From the NCBI GenBank assembly GCA_017303565.1, contig JAFLCM010000055.1, positions 1 through 9,590 on the forward strand: a stretch of DNA of 9,590 nucleotides, written 5' to 3'. The stretch comes from Planctomycetota bacterium. GTDB taxonomy: Bacteria > Planctomycetota > Phycisphaerae > Phycisphaerales > UBA1924. The stretch's first letter is position 1. Each line of letters opens with the position of its first letter. The notes below the pieces were generated by a model that saw nothing but the letters and a program-made list of their open reading frames with translations, was not told the origin of the DNA and ran no database searches. This document shows positions 1 through 5,683 of the stretch, in pieces. The translations under genes were made by a program, and so were the position numbers.

Positions 1-2146
1 CGTCGAACGTGCGGACGGGCACCTCGAGTTTCGGCTCGCGGCGCGTCAGGTCGGCGAAGAAGTCGTCCGGGTTGTCCCAGGTCTTCTTGTTCTTGGCCGT
101 GAGAACGAGGCGTCGCTTGGCGCGGGTGCACGCGACGTAGAAGACGCGCCGCTCCTCGTCCGCTTCCGACAGCGGCGGTCGCCCGGTGAACTCGGGGGGT
201 AGCGCGGCGTCCCCGGCGTCCTCACGCCCCGAGCCGCCAGCGGAGAAGCCGCCGTTGCCCGCCTGCACCTTCACGACGAACACCGTGTCCCACTCCAGAC
301 CCTTGGCGCGGTGGGCGGTGAGGACGGCGACGGCGTCGGCGCCTTCGGGCGCTTCCGCGCCGTCGACCTGATCGGACGACGGCGCGCGGAACTCCTGCTC
401 TTCCTTGTCGAGGTCGTTGTAGTACGACAGGAACGCGCCGAGGCCGCCGGGCGGGTCCAGCATCGGCTGGCGGGTGCGGATGAATCGGACCGCAGCGACG
501 AGGGCGCGGGAGCGGGCGGCGACGGACTCGGGGTCGTGCGGCTCGGGCGAATCGACGCCCGACAGGCCCGCGGCGCGGATGATGTGCTCGGCGGCCTCGT
601 CGGCGCGCACCAGGGCGGTCGAGCGCACCAGTTCGTCGAGGGTGGAGAGATACGCCGCCACGCCCGGGTGGTCGGCGCGGGACGTGCGCAACCAGTCGGT
701 GAACGACGGGCGCGGGGCGGGGCTGCGGGAGCCTCGGGCGTGCTCCTCCCGCCACGCCTGAACGGTCTCGTGCGCGATCAGGTGCGGCGGGCGGACGAGC
801 AGGCGGTGGACGTTCGACGCATCGGCGCGGCCCGCGAGCACCGCGATCCACGCCAGAAGGTCCTGCACCGACTGGTCGGTGCTGGGCGGGGGCTCGCGCC
901 GCAGGTCGATTGGGATGCCGGCGAGCTGGAGCGACGCGGCGCACTTGTCGAGTTGGCCCCCGCCGCGGACCAGGACCGCGTACGACGACCAGGGGCGCTC
1001 GGGGTGCTCTGACTTGTCGGCGAGGATGATGGCGGCGATCGCGGCGCCGTGGTCGTCGTCCGTCGGGACGGTGCAGCCCTCGACGGTGGCTTTCGCCGCG
1101 GGCGCGTCAGCCGGCCCGGCGTAGGTGATGACCTTGTCGGGCGCGACGCGGGAGGAGGCGCGACGGATCACCGTGTCGGCCACCCTGAGAATGGCGGGCC
1201 CGCAGCGGTGGTTCTCGGTCAGCGCCACCGTGCGGTGCCCGGGCCAGTGGTCGGTGAAGGCGCGGACGGCGGCGGGATCGGAGCCGCGGAAGGCGTAGAT
1301 CGCCTGGTCGTCGTCGCCGACGACGCAAAGGTCGGCGGTGGGCGAGTTCGGGGCGATGTGGCGCAGCAGTTCGATCTGGGCGGGGTTGACGTCCTGGAAC
1401 TCGTCGACGACGACGCGGCGCGTCTCGGCGCGGACGAACGACGCGAGTTCCGGGCGGCGCGCGAAGATGCGGAGCGGGTAGGCGAGGAAGTCGTCGAAGG
1501 TGATGACGCCGCGGTCGATGCACGAGGCGTCGAAAGCCTCGAACAGCCGGGCGTGGTCGTGGAATGTCTCGGCGGACAGTCGCGCCGCGGCGCGCTCGTC
1601 GGGCGTGCCCGACGCGTCCCGGGCTTCTTCCAGTCGGCGCCGGGCGAAGCGGACCGCGTCGGCGGGCGTGCGGGCGCTGTGCTTGCAGGACGCCTCGAAC
1701 CGCAGGTGCTCGGAGATCACGTTGTCGCAGCCGACCGCCCTGAGGTGGGGGAAGAGGTTCAGGCGGGCGATCAAGGCCCGGAGGGTGCGCTTGCCGTGGG
1801 CCGAGTCCATCAGCGTCAGTTCGGGCTTGAGGCCCAGCGTGTCGCCGAAGCGCTGTGTGAGGCGTCGCCCGAGGCTGTGGAAGGTGCTGATGGTGACGCG
1901 GGCGGCTTTGTCGCCGAGCGGCCCGGCCCAGGCGGCCAGGCGCTCGCGCATCTCGTTTGTCGCCTTGACGCTGAAGGTGACGGCGAGGATCTCCGCGGGG
2001 TCGTGCCCCTCTTCGATCATGCGGAGGATGCGGGCGATGATCACGCGGGTCTTGCCCGTGCCGGGGCCCGCGAGGACGAGCAGCGGCCCCGCGTCGTGCT
2101 CGACCGCCTCGCGCTGGGCCTTGTTGAGTTCGATGCTGTTGGGCAT
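1..2146 (-). CDS. UvrD/PcrA-type superfamily 1 ATP-dependent DNA helicase (3' end cut by window edge)
   Basis: The reading frame opens at ATG 2146-2144 and stays open to base 1, giving 715 residues. UvrD/PcrA proteins are usually about 700-780 residues, so only a short C-terminal tail is missing. All SF1A helicase motifs are visible in order: the Q motif LNKAQREAV (7-15); Walker A AGPGTGKTR (26-34); motif Ia TFSVKATNEMRERL (57-70); TFHS; Walker B VVVDEFQD (D248, E249); motif III GDDDQAIYAFRG (277-288); motif IV TENHR; motif V LTAHRAKGLEWD (near base 300); and motif VI EERRVFYVACTRAK (near base 130). These proteins are 3'-5' DNA translocases that unwind DNA in nucleotide excision and mismatch repair and clear stalled forks or RecA filaments. 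DEFQD replaces the more usual DEYQD/DEAQD, a conservative change. No convincing Shine-Dalgarno precedes the ATG. The choice among UvrD, PcrA and Rep cannot be made from sequence reading alone. Confidence 0.95.
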   Translation of the reverse strand, partial: MPNSIELNKAQREAVEHDAGPLLVLAGPGTGKTRVIIARILRMIEEGHDPAEILAVTFSVKATNEMRERLAAWAGPLGDKAARVTISTFHSLGRRLTQRFGDTLGLKPELTLMDSAHGKRTLRALIARLNLFPHLRAVGCDNVISEHLRFEASCKHSARTPADAVRFARRRLEEARDASGTPDERAAARLSAETFHDHARLFEAFDASCIDRGVITFDDFLAYPLRIFARRPELASFVRAETRRVVVDEFQDVNPAQIELLRHIAPNSPTADLCVVGDDDQAIYAFRGSDPAAVRAFTDHWPGHRTVALTENHRCGPAILRVADTVIRRASSRVAPDKVITYAGPADAPAAKATVEGCTVPTDDDHGAAIAAIILADKSEHPERPWSSYAVLVRGGGQLDKCAASLQLAGIPIDLRREPPPSTDQSVQDLLAWIAVLAGRADASNVHRLLVRPPHLIAHETVQAWREEHARGSRSPAPRPSFTDWLRTSRADHPGVAAYLSTLDELVRSTALVRADEAAEHIIRAAGLSGVDSPEPHDPESVAARSRALVAAVRFIRTRQPMLDPPGGLGAFLSYYNDLDKEEQEFRAPSSDQVDGAEAPEGADAVAVLTAHRAKGLEWDTVFVVKVQAGNGGFSAGGSGREDAGDAALPPEFTGRPPLSEADEERRVFYVACTRAKRRLVLTAKNKKTWDNPDDFFADLTRREPKLEVPVRTFD

Positions 2147-2157
2147 GGGTGGGACCT

Positions 2158-2177
2158 GACGCCGGAAGGGCGGCGTC
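2158..2177. promoter_or_regulatory. Perfect inverted repeat at the predicted helicase transcription start
   Basis: GACGCCG (2158-2164) and CGGCGTC (2171-2177) form a perfect 7-bp inverted repeat around a 6-base spacer. It lies just downstream of the predicted helicase -10 element and covers its expected start site near 2173. That position suits a DNA operator better than an RNA hairpin. The function is inferred, and the high GC content makes chance inverted repeats fairly common. Confidence 0.3.
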
Positions 2178-2179
2178 CG

Positions 2180-2185
2180 AGTGTA
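2180..2185 (-). promoter_or_regulatory. Predicted -10 element (TACACT) of the helicase gene
   Basis: Reading the minus strand, TACACT lies 33 nt upstream of the helicase ATG and predicts a start near 2173 and a leader of about 27 nt. No good -35 hexamer is seen at 16-18 nt. The same hexamer recurs before rplM and ppa in this window, which supports it. Confidence 0.45.
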
Positions 2186-2197
2186 CGGCTGCCCAAG

Positions 2198-2203
2198 TAG
2201 ACT
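2198..2203 (+). promoter_or_regulatory. Predicted -10 element (TAGACT) for the tyrosine phosphatase gene
   Basis: TAGACT ends exactly 6 nt before the GTG at 2210, so transcription would start at or next to the start codon and the mRNA would be leaderless. It is divergent from the helicase -10 element, with only 12 bp between the two hexamers. No -35 match is apparent. Confidence 0.45.
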
Positions 2204-2209
2204 CAGGGC

Positions 2210-2740
2210 GTGAGCGCGAGCCAAGGGGTGACAACACGGCGTCCGGTCGGGGTGCTTTTCGTGTGCCTGGGCAACATCTGCCGCTCGCCGATGGCCGAGG
2301 GCGTGTTCGTGGACGCGGCCCGCCGGCGCGGCGTGCTCGACCGCTTCCGGGTGGACTCCTGCGGCACGGGCGACTGGCACGCGGGCGAGGCGCCCGATGC
2401 CCGCTCTACGGTGGCGGCGCGGAAACGCGGGGTGACGCTCAACCACCGCGCCCGCGTGATCGCCCCCGACCGCGACTTTCTCGCGCCGCCCGAGGGCTCG
2501 GGCTTCGACTGGTTCATCGGGATGGACCGGTCCAACTGCCGACGGCTCATCGCGGTGGGCGCACCGGCGGCGCGGGTGCGGCTGCTCCGGTCGTTCGACC
2601 CGGCGCTCCGGGGCCTCGACGATTCGAAACTCGAGGTCCCGGACCCGTACACCGAACCGGACGAGGCGTTCGACGAGGTGTTCGCGATGGTGTCGGCGGC
2701 GTGCGACGGGCTGCTGGATTACCTACTCGTCAATGGGTGA
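2210..2740 (+). CDS. Low-molecular-weight protein tyrosine phosphatase
   Basis: The 176-residue cytosolic protein has the full family signature. The P-loop VCLGNICRS gives catalytic C19 and R25 of the CX5R motif. It also has DSCGTGDWHAGE (49-60), the conserved DWFIGMDRSN (100-109), and DPY at 145-147, where D145 is the general acid. Known family members hydrolyse phosphotyrosine. In bacteria they often reverse BY-kinases or act as arsenate reductase-like enzymes, but no kinase or polysaccharide gene is adjacent to suggest a substrate. The family is usually about 150-160 residues, and the extra length is mainly the first dozen residues. GTG 2210 is chosen because a TAGACT -10 element sits 6 nt upstream, as at ppa. 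The in-frame GTG at 2228, preceded by AAGGG, is an alternative that would shorten the protein by six residues. The gene is divergent from the helicase. Confidence 0.93.
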   Translation: MSASQGVTTRRPVGVLFVCLGNICRSPMAEGVFVDAARRRGVLDRFRVDSCGTGDWHAGEAPDARSTVAARKRGVTLNHRARVIAPDRDFLAPPEGSGFDWFIGMDRSNCRRLIAVGAPAARVRLLRSFDPALRGLDDSKLEVPDPYTEPDEAFDEVFAMVSAACDGLLDYLLVNG

Positions 2741-2767
2741 TCAAGCCTGCTCGCGTCGCGCCCTGGT

Positions 2768-2795
2768 TTGACGTGTCCCAATCCGGGGCTACGCT
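2768..2795 (+). promoter_or_regulatory. Predicted sigma70-type promoter of the lipoprotein-gntK unit
   Basis: TTGACG (2768-2773) and TACGCT (2790-2795) are separated by 16 bp. The -35 matches consensus at 5 of 6 positions and the -10 at 3 of 6. The expected start is near 2802, just upstream of the GGAGGA ribosome binding site at 2811-2816. Confidence 0.5.
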
Positions 2796-2823
2796 GGTCT
2801 GACACTCACCGGAGGACTCATCC

Positions 2824-3354
2824 ATGATGCGGACACTGGCGGCGGCGGGCGTTGTGATGCTCGGGACAGCCTTGGTCGGCTGCGCGGGATCAGGTTCGGC
2901 GAAACCGGTCGCGCAGGCGAGCGACGCGCAGCGGGCGGCGCTGCTCGACCGGGTGAAGGGGCTCGCCGGGGAATGGGACATGCTCGACGATTCCGGCGCG
3001 GTCATCGGCAAGAGCCGCTTCAGCGTGTCGTCCAACGGCTCGTCGGTGCGTGAACTGATGTTCATGGGCACGGCCCACGAGATGACCAACATGTACCACA
3101 TGGACGGCAGCGACATGGTGGTCACGCACTACTGCGCCGAGGGCAACCAGCCGCGGATGCGGGCCAAGGCCGCGGGCGCCGACCGCATCCCGTTCGCCTT
3201 CGAGAGCGTGACGAACCTCAAGCCCGGCGGCGAGTACATGGGCGGGCTGACGCTGGTGTGGGAGAAGGACGGCACGGTGCGCCAGGAGTGGGTGACGTTC
3301 AAGGACGGCAAGCCGCAGCCGGCGTTCTCGCTGCGGATGCGGCGCGGGGCGTGA
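2824..3354 (+). CDS. Small lipoprotein, DUF1579/calycin-like barrel (putative)
   Basis: This 176-residue protein begins with a lipoprotein signal peptide: MMRT, a hydrophobic stretch, and the lipobox LVGC with the acylated Cys at 20. A short Gly/Ser/Ala linker follows. The mature part (about 38-174) starts with a helix and LAGEWDM (47-53), then alternating beta-strand-like stretches rich in Met and aromatic residues, ending in QEWVTFKDGKP and a strand FSLRMRR. The L-x-G-x-W opening and overall layout resemble DUF1579-type proteins, including the one encoded at 3991-4743, which has WEGEWDM at the same place. Homology is inferred by eye. The function is unknown; a small-ligand or envelope role is possible. 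The start is well supported by GGAGG at 2811-2815 with an 8-nt spacer. The stop overlaps the GTG start of gluconokinase (GTGA), so the two are probably co-transcribed and translationally coupled. Confidence 0.85.
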   Translation: MMRTLAAAGVVMLGTALVGCAGSGSAKPVAQASDAQRAALLDRVKGLAGEWDMLDDSGAVIGKSRFSVSSNGSSVRELMFMGTAHEMTNMYHMDGSDMVVTHYCAEGNQPRMRAKAAGADRIPFAFESVTNLKPGGEYMGGLTLVWEKDGTVRQEWVTFKDGKPQPAFSLRMRRGA

Positions 3355-3863
3355 CGGCCCCCGCGCGGGTGGTGGTGGTGATGGGCGTCGCCGGCGCTGG
3401 AAAGTCCACGCTCGGCGCGGCCCTGAGCGCATCGCTGGGCTGGGTTTTCATCGAGGGCGACGATTTTCACTCCGAGGCCAACCGAGCCAAAATGCGGGCG
3501 GGCATGCCGCTGACGGACGAGGACCGATGGGGATGGCTGGACGCGCTCAACGGCGCGTGCGCGGCGGCGCTGAGCGACGGGCGCAGCATCGTGGTGGCCT
3601 GCTCGGCGCTTCGGGCGGCGTACCGGCGGCGATTGGTGCGCGGATTCGAAGATTGCGCGCGGCTTGTTCACCTGGTGGTGGGCGAGCAGGAGGCGGCGCG
3701 TCGCGTGGCTGGACGGAGCCACTTCATGCCGGCATCGCTGGTGCCGAGCCAGTTCGCCGCGTTGGAATCGCCGTCGGCTGATGAGAGGACCCTGATCGTC
3801 GAGGGGACGCTGCCTGTACGCGAAGTTGAGGCGCTGGTGCGCGCCTGGCCGGGTTTACCATGA
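3351..3863 (+). CDS. gntK: Gluconokinase (gluconate kinase, GntK/IdnK family)
   Basis: From GTG 3351 the protein has 170 residues, the normal family length. It shows P-loop GVAGAGKST (12-20); GDDFHSEANRAKMRAG (37-51 region) followed by PLTDEDRWGWL (53-63), matching the gluconokinase GDxxHPxxNxxKM-G-PL-D-DR-WL pattern; CSALRAAYRRRLR-type motif (84-95); and the lid and C-terminal block RSHFMPASLVPSQFAALESP (122-141). The enzyme phosphorylates D-gluconate with ATP to 6-phosphogluconate, feeding the pentose phosphate or Entner-Doudoroff route. Two family positions differ: Ser for Pro in the GDxxHP motif (S41) and Ser for Gly before HFM (S123). An upstream in-frame start at 3258 would lie inside the lipoprotein gene and add 31 residues foreign to the family, so the overlapping GTG start is preferred. 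No gluconate transporter or dehydrogenase gene is nearby. Confidence 0.93.
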   Translation: MTAPARVVVVMGVAGAGKSTLGAALSASLGWVFIEGDDFHSEANRAKMRAGMPLTDEDRWGWLDALNGACAAALSDGRSIVVACSALRAAYRRRLVRGFEDCARLVHLVVGEQEAARRVAGRSHFMPASLVPSQFAALESPSADERTLIVEGTLPVREVEALVRAWPGLP

Positions 3864-3928
3864 GCCTAACCGATCGGGAGAGCGCGCCGATGCGACAAAC
3901 CCGGCGCTCGGCGTCTCACTCCGGCGGG

Positions 3929-3934
3929 TATATT
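3929..3934 (+). promoter_or_regulatory. Predicted -10 element (TATATT) of the DUF1579 gene
   Basis: TATATT is a near-consensus -10 hexamer (5 of 6) and stands out in a GC-rich background. It predicts a start near 3941 and a leader of about 50 nt. No clear -35 is seen at the proper distance. With the strong ribosome binding site and terminator it delimits a single-gene unit. Confidence 0.55.
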
Positions 3935-3978
3935 GATGCAACCTCCGGAGCGCGTTCGCGCACTGGTTCCACCTGAGC

Positions 3979-3984
3979 AAGGAG
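3979..3984 (+). promoter_or_regulatory. Ribosome binding site AAGGAG that decides the start
   Basis: AAGGAG directly abuts the first ATG (3985), leaving no spacer, but is 6 nt from the second in-frame ATG (3991). The second ATG is therefore the likely start. Confidence 0.8.
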
Positions 3985-3990
3985 ATGCAC

Positions 3991-4743
3991 ATGGCGTCGT
4001 CGATTCTCAAGCGTACGGCTTCGATTCTGATCGTCTGCGGGCTGGGCGCGGGCATCGCGCTGGCCCAGGGCGGGCTGCCCTCCAAGGAGGACATGAAGAG
4101 CAAGGCCAACGACGCGCTGAAGGACGCGCAGAAGTCGGCGACCGACGCCGCCAAGGACCTCGAAAAGAAGGCCAAGGACGCGATGGGCGGGGCCGGTCAG
4201 GGCGGCGACCACGGCGGCATGCCCGACCAGAAGATGATGGAAGAGATGATGAAATCCACCCAGCCCGGCGCCATGCACGAGTGGCTGAAGAAGTGGGAGG
4301 GCGAGTGGGACATGGTGGTCAAGTCCTACTGGTCTCCCGGCGCCCCCGCCGACGAGAGCAAGGCGACCGCCTCCACCAAGATGATCATGGGCGGGCGCTA
4401 CGTCGAGGAGCACGTGAACGGCTCGTTCGAGATGCCCGGGATGGGCGTGCAGAAGTTCGAGGGCCGCTCGATCATGGGCTACGACAACGCCCAGAAGAAG
4501 TTCATGACCCTGTGGATCGACAGCATGACCACCGGGTTCATGCTCGAGTCCGGCACGGTCGACAGCGCCGGCAAGGTGATGACCACCGAGGGCGAGAACT
4601 TCAACCCGATGCACGGGAAGGTCATCAAGTCCAAGAGCGTCGCCACCATCGTCGACGACAAGACCCGCACCCTCGAGATGTGGATGCCCGGCCCGGACGG
4701 GAACATGTACAAGTCGATGGAGATCACCTACACGCGGAAGTGA
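3991..4743 (+). CDS. Exported DUF1579-family protein with N-terminal amphipathic helix
   Basis: The 250-residue protein has a Sec signal peptide (basic LKR near residues 6-8, hydrophobic core, cleavage after ALA at about 25). A Lys/Ala/Asp-rich segment follows (31-64), with repeated A-K-D-A-like spacing and no Pro, which should form an amphipathic helix resembling LEA or apolipoprotein-type helices. Then come a Gly/Met-rich linker (66-90) and a C-terminal DUF1579-like domain (about 96-249). That domain has WEGEWDM (102-108), the repeated strand pattern MIMGGRYVEE (131-140), FEGRSIMGYDNAQKKF (156-171) and WMPGPDGNMYKSMEITY (231-247). The family's biochemical role is unknown; a calycin-like beta-barrel binding a small hydrophobic ligand is a guess. 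It has its own TATATT promoter, a strong ribosome binding site and a strong terminator, suggesting high expression. The ATG at 3985 is rejected for lack of Shine-Dalgarno spacing. Confidence 0.9.
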   Translation: MASSILKRTASILIVCGLGAGIALAQGGLPSKEDMKSKANDALKDAQKSATDAAKDLEKKAKDAMGGAGQGGDHGGMPDQKMMEEMMKSTQPGAMHEWLKKWEGEWDMVVKSYWSPGAPADESKATASTKMIMGGRYVEEHVNGSFEMPGMGVQKFEGRSIMGYDNAQKKFMTLWIDSMTTGFMLESGTVDSAGKVMTTEGENFNPMHGKVIKSKSVATIVDDKTRTLEMWMPGPDGNMYKSMEITYTRK

Positions 4744-4761
4744 GCCGGCCTCGAACCGATC

Positions 4762-4799
4762 GCGCCCGGCGCTCCCCCTGAGCGCCGGGCGCTTTTCTT
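4762..4799 (+). terminator. Rho-independent terminator after the DUF1579 gene
   Basis: A perfect 12-bp stem (4762-4773 with 4781-4792, GCGCCCGGCGCT and its complement) closes a 7-nt loop and is followed by TTTTCTT. It begins 18 nt after the stop codon. The promoter of the next gene begins about 10 nt beyond it. Confidence 0.93.
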
Positions 4800-4808
4800 G
4801 CGCCGCGG

Positions 4809-4814
4809 TAGATT
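4809..4814 (+). promoter_or_regulatory. Predicted -10 element (TAGATT) of the amidohydrolase gene
   Basis: TAGATT lies immediately after the terminator and predicts a start near 4821, ahead of a GGAG at 4822-4825 and the ATG at 4837. No -35 match is visible, since that position falls inside the terminator stem. Confidence 0.35.
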
Positions 4815-4836
4815 GGCCGCCGGAGCGAATCGCCCG

Positions 4837-5613
4837 ATGGGACGCAGACGCAAAGCCCCGCAGCGCCTCGGCGGGTTCACCCTGCTGGTGGTGACGTGCG
4901 AGCACGCGTCGAACGCCGTGCCGCGTGGGGCGTCGGTGCTGCTGAAGGGCGCCGGATCTCTGCTCTCGACGCACCGCGGCTGGGACCGCGGGGCCCCGCC
5001 GTTGGCACGGGCGATGGCGCGCCGGTTCAACGCGCCGCTGTTCACGGGCGCGGCCACACGCCTGCTGATCGACCTGAACCGTTCGCTGGAGCGCGGGCGG
5101 GCGTTCTCCGAGTTCACCCGCGGGCTCGACCCGCTGGCGCGGGCGCTGCTGGCCGACCGCCATTGGACGCCGCACCGCGACGCCGTCACCGAGGAGATCG
5201 GGCGCGAGGTCGACGCGGGCGGGCGGGTGCTGCACATCGGCGTCCACTCCTTCACGCCGGTGCTCCGGGGCGTCCGGCGCAACGCGGACGTCGGGCTGCT
5301 GTACGACCCGCGCCGCGCCTTGGAAAAATCCCTCTGCGCCGCGTGGCTGGCGGCGCTGGCAACGGCCGCCCCGGGGCTGCGTTGCCGGAAGAACTACCCG
5401 TACCTCGGCACGTCCGACGGCTTCACCACCACGCTGCGGAAGCGCTTCCCGCCCGACCATTACGCGGGCATCGAACTGGAGGTGAACCAGCGGCTGCTCC
5501 GAGGCGGGGACACCCTCGACGCCGCCCTCACGCGGAACCTGTTGGGCTCGCTCGCGCAGGCTTTGCGCGACGAGGCGCAGGAAGTGCAGGGCGGACCCCG
5601 CCCCGGACGATGA
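4837..5613 (+). CDS. N-formylglutamate amidohydrolase-family protein
   Basis: From ATG 4837 the protein has 258 residues with no signal peptide, as expected for this cytosolic zinc hydrolase family. Diagnostic blocks are VVTCEHASNAVP (18-29), HRGWDRGA (46-53), LIDLNRS (78-83 region), the H-x-G-x-H motif with H133 and H137 in HIGVHSFTP, RRNADVGLLYDP (147-158), KNYPYLGTSDG (185-195) and GIELEVNQ (211-218). Known HutG-type members hydrolyse N-formylglutamate to glutamate and formate, the last step of one histidine degradation route. Many family members lie outside hut operons, and no hut genes are seen here, so the exact amide substrate is open. An in-frame TTG at 4798 would extend the protein, but it lies in the T-tail of the preceding terminator and upstream of the predicted promoter, so ATG 4837 is preferred. 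Confidence 0.9.
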   Translation: MGRRRKAPQRLGGFTLLVVTCEHASNAVPRGASVLLKGAGSLLSTHRGWDRGAPPLARAMARRFNAPLFTGAATRLLIDLNRSLERGRAFSEFTRGLDPLARALLADRHWTPHRDAVTEEIGREVDAGGRVLHIGVHSFTPVLRGVRRNADVGLLYDPRRALEKSLCAAWLAALATAAPGLRCRKNYPYLGTSDGFTTTLRKRFPPDHYAGIELEVNQRLLRGGDTLDAALTRNLLGSLAQALRDEAQEVQGGPRPGR

Positions 5614-5683
5614 ACGCCCATGGCCCGTGGCGGATCGCGGCGGCGGAGTCCCCGCGCCCGGGCTGTTTCTTCCCTGAGGCAGG

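Noticed and set aside
1049..2200. A 383-codon open frame on the plus strand opposite the helicase.
   Set aside because: The minus-strand helicase frame has all SF1 motifs. This frame is Gly/Val/Arg-rich shadow sequence.
3258..3350. An upstream ATG for gluconokinase.
   Set aside because: It would add 31 residues overlapping the lipoprotein gene. The GTG at 3351 gives the usual family length with the P-loop near the N-terminus.
4798..4836. A TTG start for the amidohydrolase.
   Set aside because: It lies within the T-tract of the preceding terminator and upstream of the likely -10 element.
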